From: Agapanthus africanus
Lineage: Eukaryota > Streptophyta > Magnoliopsida > Asparagales > Amaryllidaceae
DNA length: 64,000 nt
Assembly (NCBI GenBank): GCA_030015575.1
Contig: JASDDO010000019.1
Location: 513,828,986-513,892,985, forward strand
Reading direction: 5' to 3'
This document shows positions 10,340 through 23,419 of this stretch, one piece after another. The translations under genes and the position numbers were made by a program. How positions within the stretch are numbered: position 1 is the stretch's first letter; each line of letters begins with the position of its first letter. A model generated the notes under the pieces. The model made no database searches. It had not been told where the DNA came from and was given only the letters and a program-made list of their open reading frames with translations.

Positions 10340-11996
10340 TGTTCACACTAGAATATTACATTTAATACCGCCCATTCTTATGCTCGTTTGTTTATAGGTA
10401 GGTGCTTTTAATCCGTGTTTGCTACATATTTACATTCTACAGGTTCCTAGTCCAAAATAACGTAAATGATACAAAATCTCTACTGTTACGCCAAAATCCA
10501 GAACATCTGTTGCCGGCAGATAAAAGCCGGGTTCCGATCATCCGTATCCGTCCAGTGCCGCGTACCAGTTCCAGAGACAAGACAAATGACAGTGGTCATT
10601 CGTGTCTCGGACAAGCACAAAGCACGAGGGAGGCAGCACAAGAATCAATGGGTGCGCGGAGCTCGAGGGAGAAAGGTCAAATCAATCAAAAGTGAAGCTA
10701 TGTTTTGACTGTGCAGATCTGAAGAAATTGTGAAGGCATTTTGCAATTTGGGATATATAGAACATCATAAGATAGCAACACAAGGAAACCCAGAAAATCC
10801 GAGATCCCAACTCCACAAAACTTCGCGGCGGATCTGCCGCGGTTTCGTGTCATCATATGACCAAATTTTAGGGGTAGTTGGGTCATTACATTTAGGGCTA
10901 GAATGTTGCCCTAGGATTTCAGCACGCAGCCTATAAATAGCCCAGTATTGTGCCAAGCCACGGGTCTTCTTCATGTCTTCTTTTTCCACCTATTTTTGTT
11001 AGGATTTAGTTTAACTTCTTGTTCTTCTTCATTCTTTCCTCCATGAAAATTGTAGTGAGAGCTTTTTGAGTGGATGATGAAATGAAGATGAGGGTTATTT
11101 TGCTTATCTTGTATTTTTATTTCATTGTATTGTAATTTAATTTCTAGTGTAATTTTATTCTTGTTGTTAATTAGTTGTTGTTATTTCTTTGCTTGTTCTC
11201 TTTTCTTTTCTTTTCTTATCCGTATTATTTTCAAGCGATGATATTTTGACGGAGTTCCTTGCTAAGGTGAGGACCCAAGAGTTAGCTTGCTTCACTTGTA
11301 AAACCGTTTTTTTTCTCTTTCTTCCTTCTAGTTTTGTTTTCTTTTCTTTTATGATGTGTGAATAATGTCCTCCTTGTTTAGGCTAAGGAAGGTGGTATGA
11401 GGGATGGAGAAATCCCTTGTTCTTCTTTTCGCCAAACATCTCGAAACGAACCTCAACCAAACAAACGCAACCCCCTCTCTTAGGCGCGCTATACGTGACA
11501 TGTAGCCGCGACCTAAGTCGAGAAGTCCTTTAAGCGCACTACAACGTGACATGTAGTTGTGACTTATTTGGATATATGGTTGCGGGTGTTTGGCCGAGGG
11601 TTGGAAATAAGCGTATTTAGCGGACGGAAAAGGGGCACTAGGAATGGATTTAGCGTTGGAAAGCTTGCTTAAACTCGCAAATCCCATTCCTATGTCCTCC
11701 TAATCCCCGCTACTTTCGATTATCCCAACATTGTTTTAAGATTGACAAAAGATAAGTACAAGACTAATCCTAACTCTACTAACCAATCTTAACCTTAACA
11801 AGCTTACTTGAACATAAATACGAACACTTAGGATAGAACTGAACAAACATATACACATTCTTTATTGACTCGTCTAGAACTCGAACGGACATACAACCAT
11901 CTCCCTGTGGATCGACCCGTGCTCAACCGGCTAACTTCATAGCGAAACCGTATTGATTGCGGTAATTAACTAAGCACCCAAAAACTCTATCAATCA
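10340..11996 (+). mobile_element. A2: solo LTR of an Athila-like Ty3/gypsy element (1657 bp)
   Basis: It begins TGTTCACACTAG and ends CTCTATCAATCA, flanked on both sides by GTATA (10335-10339 and 11997-12001). The C1 partner LTR carries one uninterrupted GTATA at that place (near 20135). The terminal TATCAATCA and the segment CTCCCTGTGGATCGACCC before it resemble the end of the A1 LTR (GATCAATCA and TTTCCCTGTGGACGATCC). No coding sequence is present, so this is what recombination between two LTRs leaves behind. The first 410 bp match 43968-44386 in inverted orientation. Confidence 0.85.
10931..10940 (+). promoter_or_regulatory. A2 TATA box
   Basis: The motif CTATAAATAG lies in the middle of the A2 LTR, about 590 bp after its start. 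A GC-rich inverted repeat, GCGGC-GGATCT-GCCGC (10825-10840), sits about 90 bp upstream, the same general arrangement as in the A1 LTR. Confidence 0.55.
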
Positions 11997-12314
11997 GTAT
12001 ACGCTAGTCTACTCTGGTGTATCGATGCCCTGTCTCGATACACCCTGGACTAGGAACATTTGAAGGATGTACTTGGCGACTACTCTGTCCCCACTAGTAT
12101 GATCCGCATCATAGTCCTGGTAGTCAAGTACTCATCCTAAGGGCTTTATCAACATGTAACAAAGAGACAATCAGAGTACATGTTAAGATAAAGGGTAACT
12201 AGATAGCGTACTATCATGTCGAGCAAGAAAATCCTCCCTATATATGTCCTAGCATCCACTACAATATACATCGTATGTACAGTAATGGCCTCTAGGGTAT
12301 ACATATAACTAACA

Positions 12315-12325
12315 ATCTCCCACTT
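12315..12325 (-). other. C1 polypurine tract
   Basis: The minus strand reads AAGTGGGAGAT immediately before the 3' LTR start TGTTAGTT. The same tract stands in C2 (39393-39403), C3 and C4. It primes plus-strand DNA synthesis. Confidence 0.8.
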
Positions 12326-12922
12326 GCACTAGGGCCATCTGTTGTGGTATCACATACCCAACAATTAGCTGCGGTTGAAGTATCTCATACTCAACCATCC
12401 CATAAAAGTCTCTACTGGGAAAAAGGCCTTTGTGAGTGGATCTGCGCTGTTGTCCTCTGTGTCTATTCTCCTAACCTCGATCTCCCTGGAGATCAACCAT
12501 CTCCATAATCAGGTGATACTGCCTAAGAATTATATCTGGATTTCTGATGGGATGGGGGGTTCCTTGGCAAAGGCCACAACTCCATTGTCACACAATGGTA
12601 GGAACGAAGTTCATCTCATGAACTTATATATATCCAGACTGCCTCTTTGGTAGAATCCTTGGTAATGATGTATTTAGCCTTTAATCGTCTAGTAAGTCAC
12701 GGTATCTAGCCTGGAACTCTTCCAACATACCGTCCCTCCACTGAGGGTAAAGACAATGCCTGCAACTGACATTCAGTCGTCCTTATCACCCTGGAACCTT
12801 TCCAGTGATTTTTCCCAGGATCGATTGATACCATCTCACTACAACTAGTGAGTATCCTAACATCCAATTAGATCTATCTCATAGATATAAAACCTAGGAT
12901 TTAGGAGGTATCAACTTTGATC

Positions 12923-13234
12923 CTATATGGAGAATCCTTGTGATAAGCGGAGATTGACCGAGCATAGCATAGGAAACTCCTTCCCTATCAAGAGTATGTC
13001 ATCCACGTACTCTACGAGGATCAACACCATACTCCCTACTACCTTTTTAAATATACAAGGTTCATCTACCATTTTGATGAAGTCAAACTCTTTGACTACC
13101 ACATCAAAACAGACGTTCCAACTCCGCGATACCTGCTTTATCACATAAAATATCTTGCACATGTTTCCACTGCTCCCACTATCTACGAAGCTCTCTGGCT
13201 GTGTACTTATAGACGCTCTCTTCCAAAACATCAT
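12923..13234 (-). pseudogene. C1 reverse transcriptase remnant
   Basis: A 103-residue open stretch carries the copia RT active-site block VEYVDDILLIGKEFPML, preceded by SGSSGNMCKIFYVIKQVSRSWNVCFD and VDEPCIFKKVVGS, which are recognisable copia RT segments. Upstream and downstream parts of RT lie in other frames with stops. The frame has no proper start and covers less than half of an RT domain. Homologous fragments are at 38290-38820 (C2) and 62285-62540 (C4). Confidence 0.8.
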
Positions 13235-13723
13235 TTGGAAAAGTAGTCATGACACCCAACTACCGGATATCGTAGTCATGGTATGTAGCAGTGGCAAGTA
13301 GGATCTGGATGGACTTAAGCATAGCTTTGAAAGTCTCAACTTTTCCATGTACACCAAGTAATCTTCTCAAGATATACTTGCTCCTGATGGGGATTTAACC
13401 CTTCAGATAAAGCAACCAAAGTCCATACTTTGTAGGTGTATAAGGATTCCATCTCAGATCACTAAGCATCCAGCCATTCTCATAGAGTCCCACTCCTGAT
13501 GGCCAGCTCGAAACTAGTTAGGTCATCATCTCATGATGCAATCCTCGCTCCCACTGTCTTAGAGAAACCGAAGTATCTCTCAGGTAGGTGAGGAACCCTA
13601 CCAGATCGGCGGAGAGGCTGAGGTTCGTTGGAAACTATTGAATCCTCCGGGTTAACCAAATCATCAGCTGCAGTTTGTTTAGCTGGAACTCTTTCCAGTT
13701 CTATCTCATGACCACTAATTTCT

Positions 13724-14660
13724 TCATAAGAAATTCCCTTTCACAAAGGTGGCATGCTGAGAAACAAAACATCTTTTGTTCTTCGGTTTGGTAGAAGATA
13801 TTCCCTTGCGAATGCTTGGGATATCCAACAAACTTCTACAGAACTGACCTTGCCTCGAGCTTGTCCGGATTTTGCTTTTAGACATAGGCCGGACAACCCC
13901 AAATCTTAACATCTTTAAGAGATGTGCTCTTCCCATACCATATCACATATGGAGTGGCAGGCATATGATTTGATTGAAACCCTATTCAATAGGTATGCAG
14001 CTTCTCAAGTGCATAACTCCCAAAAGAAAATAGGCAACTCAGTAGTACTCATCATAGAGCCCACCATATCACATAGGGTGTAATAGCTCCACCCCGATAC
14101 ACCAACGTGCTGTGGTGTGTACGGAGGAGTAATGCTGAGAGAGAATCTCATTCTCCTTTAGAATAGTCCAGGAATCCCATGCTCAAGTATTCTCCTCTTT
14201 GATCACATCAAAGGACATAATACTTATACCCATTTTGGTTCTCTACTTCTAACTTATATTCATTGAATTTCTCAAAAGGATCAGACTTGTGTTTCAACAG
14301 GAATATATGTCCGAATCTTGAGAGATAAACAGTGAATGTAATGAAGTATAAAGAATCGGTCTTGGCATGTGTAGACATGGGACCTTACATACATCATCAT
14401 GTATCAATCCCAAGAGTTCACTAACTCTTTCTCTGTTTCCAATAAATAGAGCTGTGGTCATCTTATCTTTGTGACATGACCGGCAAGTTTCATAAGATGT
14501 AAATTCAAACAAATTTAAATATGCATCTCTATGTAACTTCAGCTAGTCGAGTCACATTGATATGACCTAGTCTACAATACCTTAAGAAGGATTCGTTCAT
14601 TTTTGAACTCTTCCTCTTGTGTGTGTTCTGTACACTAAGAACTGTGGTTTGATCTAGAAC
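13724..14660 (-). pseudogene. C1 integrase and pre-integrase remnants
   Basis: Minus-strand fragments in several frames. 14294-14512 encodes ETCRSCHKDKMTTALFIGNR and LLGLIHDDVCK, a degraded form of the segment that joins the pre-integrase zinc region to the integrase core. 13724-13936 carries a late integrase/linker piece beginning with a Lys/Arg-rich KSKIRTSSRQG. The same blocks in the same order occur in C2 (37117-37960) and C4 (63100-63985). Stops and frameshifts make it non-functional. Confidence 0.65.
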
Positions 14661-15063
14661 GTCTATGCTTTTAGATAACGTGCCTGATCCGATCAACTCT
14701 TGATATAGGAAATGTTCAAAACATTATCCAACAAGACAAAATAATATCCTTCTTTACTAAATAAAGAGACTGATATGATGTTGTATATCAGGTTCGGTAT
14801 CTAATAACATTCATTCAGAATCAATGTATTTTAGTAATACAGGGTGATAACTGCCAACACCTTGGCTGCAACAATTGCACCGTTTCCAACTCTTGAAACT
14901 TATCACCCGTTCTCAGTTCTCTACCTATCTGTAGCCCATATAACAAATTACATTTGCGGGATCCTGATCCGGTATCTCATACCCAGGACGTAAAGGATAC
15001 TGAGAAATAGTTCTCGGTAATGAACACACCCGAAGAAGATGCATCATCATGCACTTTCTTCGT

Positions 15064-15246
15064 TTAGGTGGCACGGAAATTCTGGCAATCCTCTATTTCC
15101 TGCTCTGTCTTATAACAATTATAAGTTGGAGCGGAACCAACGTTCCTTAGCGCAGTATAACAAGCGGGTTCGGTCAATACATCCATATTATTATCTTGAT
15201 TAAGGCGTAACATAGTCGCAATCAGGAGAGAGAGAGAAGAAAACAC
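15064..15246 (-). other. C1 short frame before the pol relics, unrecognised
   Basis: A 60-residue open stretch starting MFSSLSLLIATM. The corresponding place in C2 (36590-36770) is interrupted by stops, so the frame is not conserved. It lies where gag would be expected, but I see no capsid motif or zinc knuckle. Probably relic sequence. Confidence 0.3.
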
Positions 15247-15399
15247 TCAGCGTGCGCTTTTACAAGATTAGATTGGTTATCAATTTATCTAATCAAGATG
15301 GCTCCCACTGTTTTAGTCAAATCTTCCTTCAAACCCTAAAAGGAAAGACTAGCCGGGATTAATTACACCCTACAAGTTCGCCAATCTTTCAGCCAGGCT

Positions 15400-18244
15400 A
15401 GTGCAGGTACTTTGAGGGAGGTTCCCCGCGCTTTCGCACGGACCTAATTAAAATAAACCTCGTTTTCCCAGGGGCGTAACCCCGTTGACACCTTTCTAGA
15501 CACCTACTTGATCGGCTAATTGTAATGTGTAAAACTATCCCAGGAGTAACTCTTACTCGCAGCGGGTATCGGGATCCAACTATCTCATAGAAGGTATGCA
15601 ATCTCATTGCAAATTTCAGCACTTGAAATTCCCAATAATATTTTACCCCTAACAACTTATGACCTTGGCTAAGGTCAACAAATCATAAGTGCTAGACAAG
15701 TTCAACCCGTCATTTCCCGATTGAATTAAACCCACCCGCACGACCCTTGGCTAAGGTCAACAAAGTCGCACGACTACCCTAACTCAATCGCATCATATGC
15801 TTATACATATAAGCACTAATTAGCTACCGCACACTACGCCTTGGCTAAGGTCAACAAACACAGCACGAATACTATGAAATACTTATCTGAAATGACGGAG
15901 GGCTACGACAGGTTTTTAAGAAAACCTTTTACGTAATGAACTTGATATCGTCGTAGAATCGAGTGATTTTAAATGGAGTGTTTTTGAGGCCTTTTCTAGT
16001 TTTGCTAAAGAGGTCACTCCCGGTGAAGAGATCTCGGCTCTTTCCTTATCGAATAAGGTGCAGGATATTTCGCAAATACCACTATGCAAAGCAAAAACTG
16101 TAGTAGCAATAAAAAACAAACCGAGTGTGTAGCATCTGCTAGTTTCGCTAAAGAGGTCACTCCCGATGAAGGGTTCTCGGCTCTTTCCTTATTGAATAAG
16201 GTGCTGGATGTTCTACAAGGAACACCGCTAGGCAAAGCAAGAACTAGAGTTACCAATTTTTAAACAAGTTTCTACAACATCTTTAGATTTCTTTTATTTC
16301 ATTAATCTCATTAATGAAGTCCTATTTTATTATGCTTCACAAGCAACACTTTTGAAACGAAATCTGCAATATAACATATATCTCATATATATAATATAAA
16401 TATTTGTCTCAGGCAGTAATATGATCTCATCACAGAACATTGCAGCAGAAGAACATATATGAAATATTGGATATACTAGGAGATCCGTGTTTTATGCGAG
16501 CCTGTATAAAACGCGGATTCCACGGTCGCGATGAATAGCCAAACCCATATCCCTAGACCCCTACGAGAGCGGCAAGCAACACTGCCAATTCTAGGGTTAG
16601 GAGACCCGATCTCGACTGCTCGAGATGGTCTCTTACTGGACCCTAGAACCCGGTTACTTGTGCTCCCTGCTTTGGGTCTACCTAATGCGGAAAAGTAAAT
16701 AATATACAATGGTGACATCATCCTCAGCCCGGAAGTGCCCCAATAAAAGAATATTACATACAAATGAATTTTACATGAATGAAAAAGAAAAACTCTTATC
16801 TCCATAAAACCCCCGGCTATTCAGAACGCGACGATCCAATATAACATATCACAACAACACATAATAGCACATATCATCAACGTAAGCAAGTATGCGTATC
16901 CCGATTGTCGTTGATGTATAGAAACGAAGCCGGTGATACACCACATACTACGCTTACAGTCACAGAAAAGAAAGTGTAAAACTACAACAATTGGAATCCG
17001 CAACCTCCTTAGACATCGCATACCTAATCAAATGAATTCCTTAGACATCGCATGCCTAATAATTATAAACCCCGCATTTTAGTCAAAAACTGGAAAACAC
17101 TTTTCAATATCTAGTCGGGCAATTCAACAAGATTCCCGACATCCTGATCGAATGCTCATCGCAAACTTTAGTAGACGGCCGCACCCCCGGATGCCGTCGA
17201 CGAAGTGCACTAAGGCGGAACACCGCTGCCGCGAGCACCCGAATAGATGCTTTTGGCGACGGGGTTCTCCTACAGTCACTTGGTCGGGGCTATGGGGCGT
17301 GGCTATCTATTAAGTTTACCCGGCGAGTATCCGCGTACGCTACGTGATTGCGACGGACTTTTGATCACATCAAAATCCCATGGCAACCGATCAAATGAGA
17401 CTAAACTGCTAGATTTATAACATTCAAATTAGTTATCTCATAACTACTTGTGGATTCCAAATATTGTATCACATTCCAGATAAATAGACAATGTTAAACT
17501 TTCCGATCGAATAAACAAACACCCAGGATTTCCCAAAAATCTCAACACTTGAAATTAATTTAAAAACATCCATCACATGCCACAGTACCAATGGTCCAGC
17601 CGTAGAAAGGTCAAACCAACGCCTCACATGTGGCAACGCCGTACTGCCACAAACCCTAAGGTTTAGAGCCAGTTCAGACGGTCAGATAATCGAGTTAAGG
17701 TTTGTTGTCTTCTAGAGGGTCCACCGCGTTACTTGCACGACTTAGAACGTTCTTAAACTACGGAAAAATCCAACACTTGGAAATTTTCCGGCAGGGGAAA
17801 AAGTGAGTTATTGATATCCGTTCGAACTTTTTAACACGTTCTAAAAATTACCCGGAAAAAATTAAATGAAGTTAAACTTTCCGATCGAATCAACGAGCTC
17901 CCAATACAACCTAGAAAACTCAACATTTGAGTAAATTAAAAATTTCCCAGAAGAATCAGGAATTACATACGGACATTACTGTGCAAAACGCAAGCCATGA
18001 TTCTACTGTTTGACCGTGGAACCGCCGCGCAAGCCATGGTACGGTCGCAGTTCCGCGGCGCATTAATGGTATTGGTGGCACGTGTTTCACAGTAATTCTT
18101 GTATTTCACTACGGATTTTTCTGAGTATTTTTAATATGAAAAAACAACAATTTTAAAAATTTCCAGAGAAGGGGTCCGTGTCGAGGTTTCGGGGTTCGAT
18201 CGGACTTTAAAGTTCGTCTAGACTTCGCCTAAAGCTCTAGCTTA
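15400..18244 (-). other. C1 long untranslated leader
   Basis: About 2.8 kb between the PBS and the pol relics without a recognised protein. It holds, in element orientation, a GC-rich inverted-repeat zone (18060-18013), two copies of a direct repeat containing CTTCACCGGGAGTGACC or a close variant (about 16240-16139 and 16100-16009), and three copies of a TTGTTGACCTTAGCCAAGG motif (15858-15837, 15764-15744, 15683-15661). The order is the same in C2 and C3. Confidence 0.65.
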
Positions 18245-18256
18245 GCTCTGATACCA
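18245..18256 (-). other. C1 primer-binding site
   Basis: The minus strand reads TGGTATCAGAGC one base after the LTR end CCTACA. This is the initiator-methionine tRNA type site usual in plant copia elements. It fixes the element orientation. Confidence 0.92.
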
Positions 18257-18257
18257 C

Positions 18258-20452
18258 TGTAGGGTTACTAGGCACTCTCACAAGGGTCTATAAGGCATCA
18301 ACCATGCCAGATTTAAAATTTAGACGTGCCGAACAACCCTAACCAAGATCTTTAAACTAGAGATTAGGCGAAACAAAGCATGTTAAACACTTTAACATCT
18401 AAGAGTTTGGGATTACAACCTTTGTAGTCTAGTCCTTCGCTTCATAAGCTCCGTGTTGAGGTCGCTTCGCTGCGATCATCATGTACCCGGACTCTAGAGA
18501 GGCTCCACGAAGAGAAGGATGCATGCTTGCTTCCGATCTTCGATAACTAAGATGATCTACCTTGAAGAAACTTTAACTCAAGCTCTCACTCACTAATGAA
18601 GTGAACACCCTAATCTAAATGGCTAGGATAGATTAGGATGATGAAGTAGGATTTTAGCTCTCATTTGTTTTCTTAATCTCACTCAAAATCATCACTAATG
18701 AAAAAGCTAGAAAGCTTTTCCATTGAAAAAGAGAAGGAAGAAGAAGAACCATTTCTTTTATGATGAATAATGAAAACCCAAGTATGAGGTTAGAAATGCA
18801 ACCATGGTATATGTAACCCTTGTAGAGATTTAACTAAGGTTAAAGGGTTAGGTTGGGTTAAACAAATATCTTGCAAAATATCAAAACAAATATCTTTGCA
18901 AGAAACAAAACAAAACCTTCTAGAAGGTTCTAGAAAAGATTAACCCAAATCAAACCCTAACCATGTTTAATCTCCACTAAATATGTTGCATTAATAACCC
19001 TAACATGTTACAATATTATATATCACATATACAATATTTATTGTAACAAAATAAAATAATACAATTAACATATATCGCATATATATCAATGTATTACCAA
19101 CCAGAGTGAGAAAAAGAATGTTTTAGTGAGTTTATATCAGTTAATGTAATTTAATATATCAAATATATAATTATACATTAAATTATCGAATCAACGCTTG
19201 ATCCGATAATCCGGCTATTTCACAAATAACCGACTAATATAATCTGTATCAGTTCATCGAATCAACACTTGATCCGATGACCCGGCTATATCACATATAC
19301 CCGACCGATATCTCATATCGTGAGAATCTAATACGGTATCACATACACGTATTTTTCTCGGTCCCGCACATATCATATATGTGCTCTTACTCCGTTTTGC
19401 CGGAGTCAAGAAACCTCTGTGTAGGACTCTAAAGAACCGGCAATACGCCGGCAGTAGGTGATAATCATATCAAACACCCACAAGCTGCAAGCGGTCAGCT
19501 AAACGTAACAGCCACCCAGATATTGGGCGATCAGAAGATCAACAAGCAAGCCTGTACATTCTCCTGCGAATCCAATCAGAAACACTCCCGTACAGTCCGG
19601 TCTCTTCGTCTGATATGTCGCATATCTCGTCTAGGGGTGGAAAACGTCAGACCCCAGTAGCTTGATAAGTCGTGTCGATATGAGGTCTATAACAGTTCAA
19701 GAAACTACTGATAACACTTAGAAGTAAATCTCAGCAACCCTGGCCAGGGATTTCTAGTTATAGCTAATCGAACACAGCGCAACATCAACTCCCTATACCG
19801 GGAGAAACGAATCCCCTCCTATCGCTCATTGCCTCCATGTGATTCGGGACTGTACCCAAAAGCCACCTTTTTGCACGCCCTCTTGGACGTGGTATGATAG
19901 AAATCAAAGCACAGTGGGAATCACACAAGACTCTATGACGATCTCGGGTCTACAGACTACTCTATACCAGTGTCACCAGAGAACTGCCATCTGACGTGAG
20001 GTATATTACCATCTAGTAGTTCTCGGCGAGTCCGTCCAGTATACCCAGTCTCTACTGAGCACCCATACACCATCCTTGATGTCAAACACCGATGGATATG
20101 AGATCATCCATCGCCCATCATATGGGTAAGATGCGTATACGCTAGTCTACTCTGGTGTATCGATGCCCTGTGTCGATACACCATCAACTAGGAACATTTG
20201 AAGGATGTACTTGGTGACTACTCTGTCCCTACTAGGATGATCCGCATCATAGTCCTGGTAGTCAAGTACTCATCCTAAGGGCTTTATCAACATGTAACAA
20301 AGAGACAATCAAAGTACATGTTAAGATAAAGAGTAACCAGATAGCGTACTATCATGTCGAGCAAGAAAGTCCTCCCTATATATGTCCTACCATCCACTAC
20401 AATATACATCGTATGTACAGTAATGGCCTCTAGGGCATACATATAACTAACA
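18258..20452 (-). repeat. C1 5' LTR (2195 bp)
   Basis: The plus strand begins TGTAGGGTTACTAGG and ends ATATAACTAACA; on the minus strand this is TGTTAG...CCTACA. It is uninterrupted, unlike its partner, and therefore serves as the empty-site reference for both the A2 and T1 insertions. Confidence 0.92.
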
Positions 20453-20558
20453 GTCATTCCCACGGAAATCCTAATCCCATGGTAGGACCAAAATCCAACA
20501 AGACAATCCAATTCCCAATTTCCACAAATCAGTCCCCAAATTGGCTCTCATATCATGT

Positions 20559-20765
20559 AAGTCTCATATATCCTTAATGTACAATATCTAGTAAATCTCA
20601 TATATCCTGAATGTCCAACATCAAGTATATCTCACATATCCTTAAAGTACAACATCAAGTAAATCTCATATATTCCGAATGTACAACATCAAGTATATCC
20701 CACATATCCTGTGTGTACAATATCAGTATATCCCACATATCCTGTGTGTACAATATCAGTATCAT
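20559..20765. repeat. Tandem repeat, about 33-34 bp unit, six copies
   Basis: Units follow the pattern AGTAWATCTCATATATCC-NNAATGTACAACATCA. The last two units (about 20693-20758) are nearly identical to each other, while earlier ones differ at several positions, so expansion was partly recent. Confidence 0.75.
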
Positions 20766-21175
20766 GTAAGTTTCATATAAGGTGAGTGTCTAACATCGAC
20801 ACCCAAAATATCATGAAACAGGTGTTAAGCATCGACACCGAAATACTGATTTATCAGGTGCTGTCACCACGACTGTCCCCCTGATAGGTACGTATCATAC
20901 GCTATACCGAAGAGCCCGAGTGCCTAGCTCTGACCCTCATCTCTCGACGTATCCATATGTACATGACTCCCGTCGGTATCCCCACGATAACCGCCGAGTC
21001 ATAGGTACTGTCACCGGAGTGTATGGTTCCCCTTCCAGGCTCAATCGACAAGGTCCATCAATCATCTTGCCCAGGGGTACCTCCGGGTCCCACCATGTAT
21101 CCGCAGATGGTGCCTCCCGCTCCTCGAATCGGGTATATAATCAGAACCGATAAAACTCATGGTGGCTGCAGAAAT

Positions 21176-21180
21176 ATCAT
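21176..21180. repeat. C2 target-site duplication, left copy
   Basis: ATCAT directly before the C2 LTR start, repeated at 41627-41631 after the C2 end. A 5 bp duplication is standard for LTR retrotransposons and proves that the two LTRs belong to one insertion. Confidence 0.9.
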
Positions 21181-23406
21181 TGTTAGTTATATGTATGCCC
21201 TAGAGGCCATTACTGTACATTGGATGTATATTGTAGTGGATGCTGGGACATATATAGGTAGGACTTTCTTGCTCGACATGATAGTACGCTATCTGGTTGC
21301 TCTTTATCTTAACATGTATACTTTCTGTCACTCTGATTACATGTTGATAAAGCCCTTAGGATGTATACTCGACTTCCAGGACTATGATGTAGATCATACT
21401 AGTGGGGCCTGGGTAGTCAATGAGTACATCCTTCATTGTTCCTAGTCGTGGGAATATCGAGACGGGGCATCGATATTCCAGAGTGGACTAGCGTATATCT
21501 TCTCGACCCATGTGATGGGCGATGGATTATCCCATATCCATTGGTGTTTGACATCAGAGATGGTATACGGGTGCTCAGTGGAGACTGGGTACACTGAACG
21601 GACTCGCCGAGAACTCCCAGATGGTATTATACCTCACGTCAGATGGTAGTTCTCTGGTGACACTGGTACAGCTTAGTCTGTTGACCCGAGATCGTTATAG
21701 AGTCTTGTGTGTCTCCCACTGTGCTTTGATTTCCACCCTACCACGGCTCTACTGAGTCGTGCAAACAGGTGGTTTTTGGGTACAGTCCCGATTCACATGG
21801 AGGCAATGAGCGATAGGAGGGGATTCGTCTCTCCCGGTATTGGGGGTTGATGTTGCGCTATGCACGACTGGCCATAACAGGAAATCCCTGGCCAGGGTTG
21901 CAGTGATATACTGGTAAGAGTTATCAGTAGTTTCACGAATGTTATGGACCCTACGTCGGCATGACTTATCAAGCTATTGGGGTCTGACGTTTACCACCCC
22001 TAGGCGAGATATGCGGCATATCAGACGAACAGACCGGACTGTACGGTAAGTGTTACTGGTTGGATTCACAGGAGTGTGAGCGGGCTTGCTCGTCGATCTT
22101 CTGATCGCTCAATACCCGGGTGGCCATTACGTTTAGCAGACCATTTGCGGCTTGTGGGTGCTTGATATGATCATCATCTGCTGCCGGCGTATTGACGAGT
22201 CTTTAGAGTCCTACACAGAGGTTTCCTGGTTCAAGCGAAACGAAATAGGAGCGCATATGAGATATGTGCGGGACCGAGAATAATTCGTGTATGTGATACC
22301 GTATTCCATTCTCGCGACGAATGTATCGATTGGTTATATGCGATATAACCTAGTTATCGAATCAAGGATTGATTCGAGAAGCCGATACATTGAATACTAG
22401 TCGGTTATATGCGACATGACCGGATCATTGAATCAAGTGTTGATTTAATGATTTAATGCATAATTATATATATTTGATATATTACTTTGCATTAACTAGT
22501 ATTGGTTCACTTTAAAAGGATTTTCTCACTTGAATTGTGCAAGTTGTATATGTGATATACTTTTGTGCACATGATTGTATCATGTTTGATGATACATGCT
22601 TATTTGGTTAAGTGTAAAGAATTAAACTATGGTTAAGTTAATGATTAGGGTTTTGTTTACTTAATTACTTATTCATTTATCTTATTTATTTATTCATTTT
22701 GGAAAATGAAAAGGATAAATGAATGGTTACTTGTTTTGTTTTTAGTTGAACATTCATGAAGTTTTGACTTAGTCTCCATTCTTGTCTTATACTTAACCCT
22801 AACCATTTAAACTAACCCTAATTCATTCTCTACACTTAACTAAGGTTAGAAGATGATAAGAATTAATTTTTTTTCATTTTTCTTTAACACTTATCATATC
22901 TTCTTCTTCTTCTTCATCTTCTTCTTCCATGAAGAAAAACTTGCTACTCCAATGGCAAGTGATGAAAACTAGTGAGAAATCCAATTCTAAAGTGAACCCA
23001 CATCCTATTTATTCATCCTCTACCTCTTGCCAAGTAGTATAGGGTGTTTTCTTCACAAGTTTCATGACTTGGTGAAGTCGGAGTTTGATCTTATGATGCC
23101 TCGACGTAGATCATCTTCGGCATCGAAGCCGACGATCAAGCCCGCCCATTTCTTCGATGAAGCCGATGCTAGAGTTCGGGATCCGACTTAGACAGCGGAG
23201 GGACATCGTCGCGGAGCTTAGGAAGTGGTGGACCGGATCTACAAAGGTTGTAGTCCCTTTCCTTTAGCATTAGATTCGTTTACTTGCTTGCATCGCCTAT
23301 ATATCTAGTTGATGATCCGTATTATGGTTTGTAGGCACCCGTAAAATTTGATTTGTGCATGTTTGATCACTTGTGAGACTTCTTTAGTGTGCCTAGGAAC
23401 CCTACA
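21181..23406 (+). repeat. C2 5' LTR (2226 bp)
   Basis: Begins TGTTAGTTATATGTATGCCC and ends AGGAACCCTACA. It matches 39404-41626 throughout and, with more differences, the C4 LTR (inverse strand). The first part resembles C1, while the last 600 bp before the PBS are closer to C4 than to C1. Confidence 0.95.
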
Positions 23407-23407
23407 G

Positions 23408-23419
23408 TGGTATCAGAGC
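23408..23419 (+). other. C2 primer-binding site
   Basis: TGGTATCAGAGC one base after the LTR end, complementary to the 3' end of initiator-Met tRNA as in most plant copia elements. Confidence 0.92.

Larger units (their letters stand above)
8476..12314 (-). repeat. C1 3' LTR, interrupted by A2
   Basis: It matches 18271-20452 along its length: it starts GGCACTCTCACAAGGG, corresponding to position 14 of the partner, and ends ATATAACTAACA. The match breaks at 10339 and resumes at 11997, exactly at the ends of the A2 insertion. Without A2 the LTR part is about 2.18 kb. Substitutions between the two C1 LTRs are plainly more frequent than between those of C3. Confidence 0.88.
8476..20452 (-). mobile_element. 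C1: Ty1/copia LTR retrotransposon, degenerate
   Basis: Minus-strand element: 5' LTR 18258-20452, PBS 18245-18256, a leader of about 2.9 kb, pol relics (about 12.9-15.2 kb), PPT 12315-12325, and 3' LTR 8476-12314. The 3' LTR is split by A2 and its outer 13 bp are displaced by T1. Internal length is about 5.9 kb, almost the same as C2 after C3 is removed. The LTR ends TGTTAGTTATATG and CCTACA match C2 and C4. RT and integrase are present only as fragments in several frames. The right flank is GTCAT; the matching left duplication would be outside the window. Confidence 0.9.
20453..21180. other. Old repeat segment between C1 and C2, no gene
   Basis: 728 bp separating two copia elements. It holds a tandem array at 20559-20765 and otherwise no convincing reading frame. 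If C2 is removed it joins 41632 onward, so it is the left half of the target that C2 entered. I suspect a decayed long LTR, minus strand, whose TGTAACG start may be at 43921. Confidence 0.4.

Noticed and set aside
12923..13234. Functional copia reverse transcriptase
   Set aside because: The YVDD motif is intact but the open stretch is 103 residues with no start and with stops on both sides.
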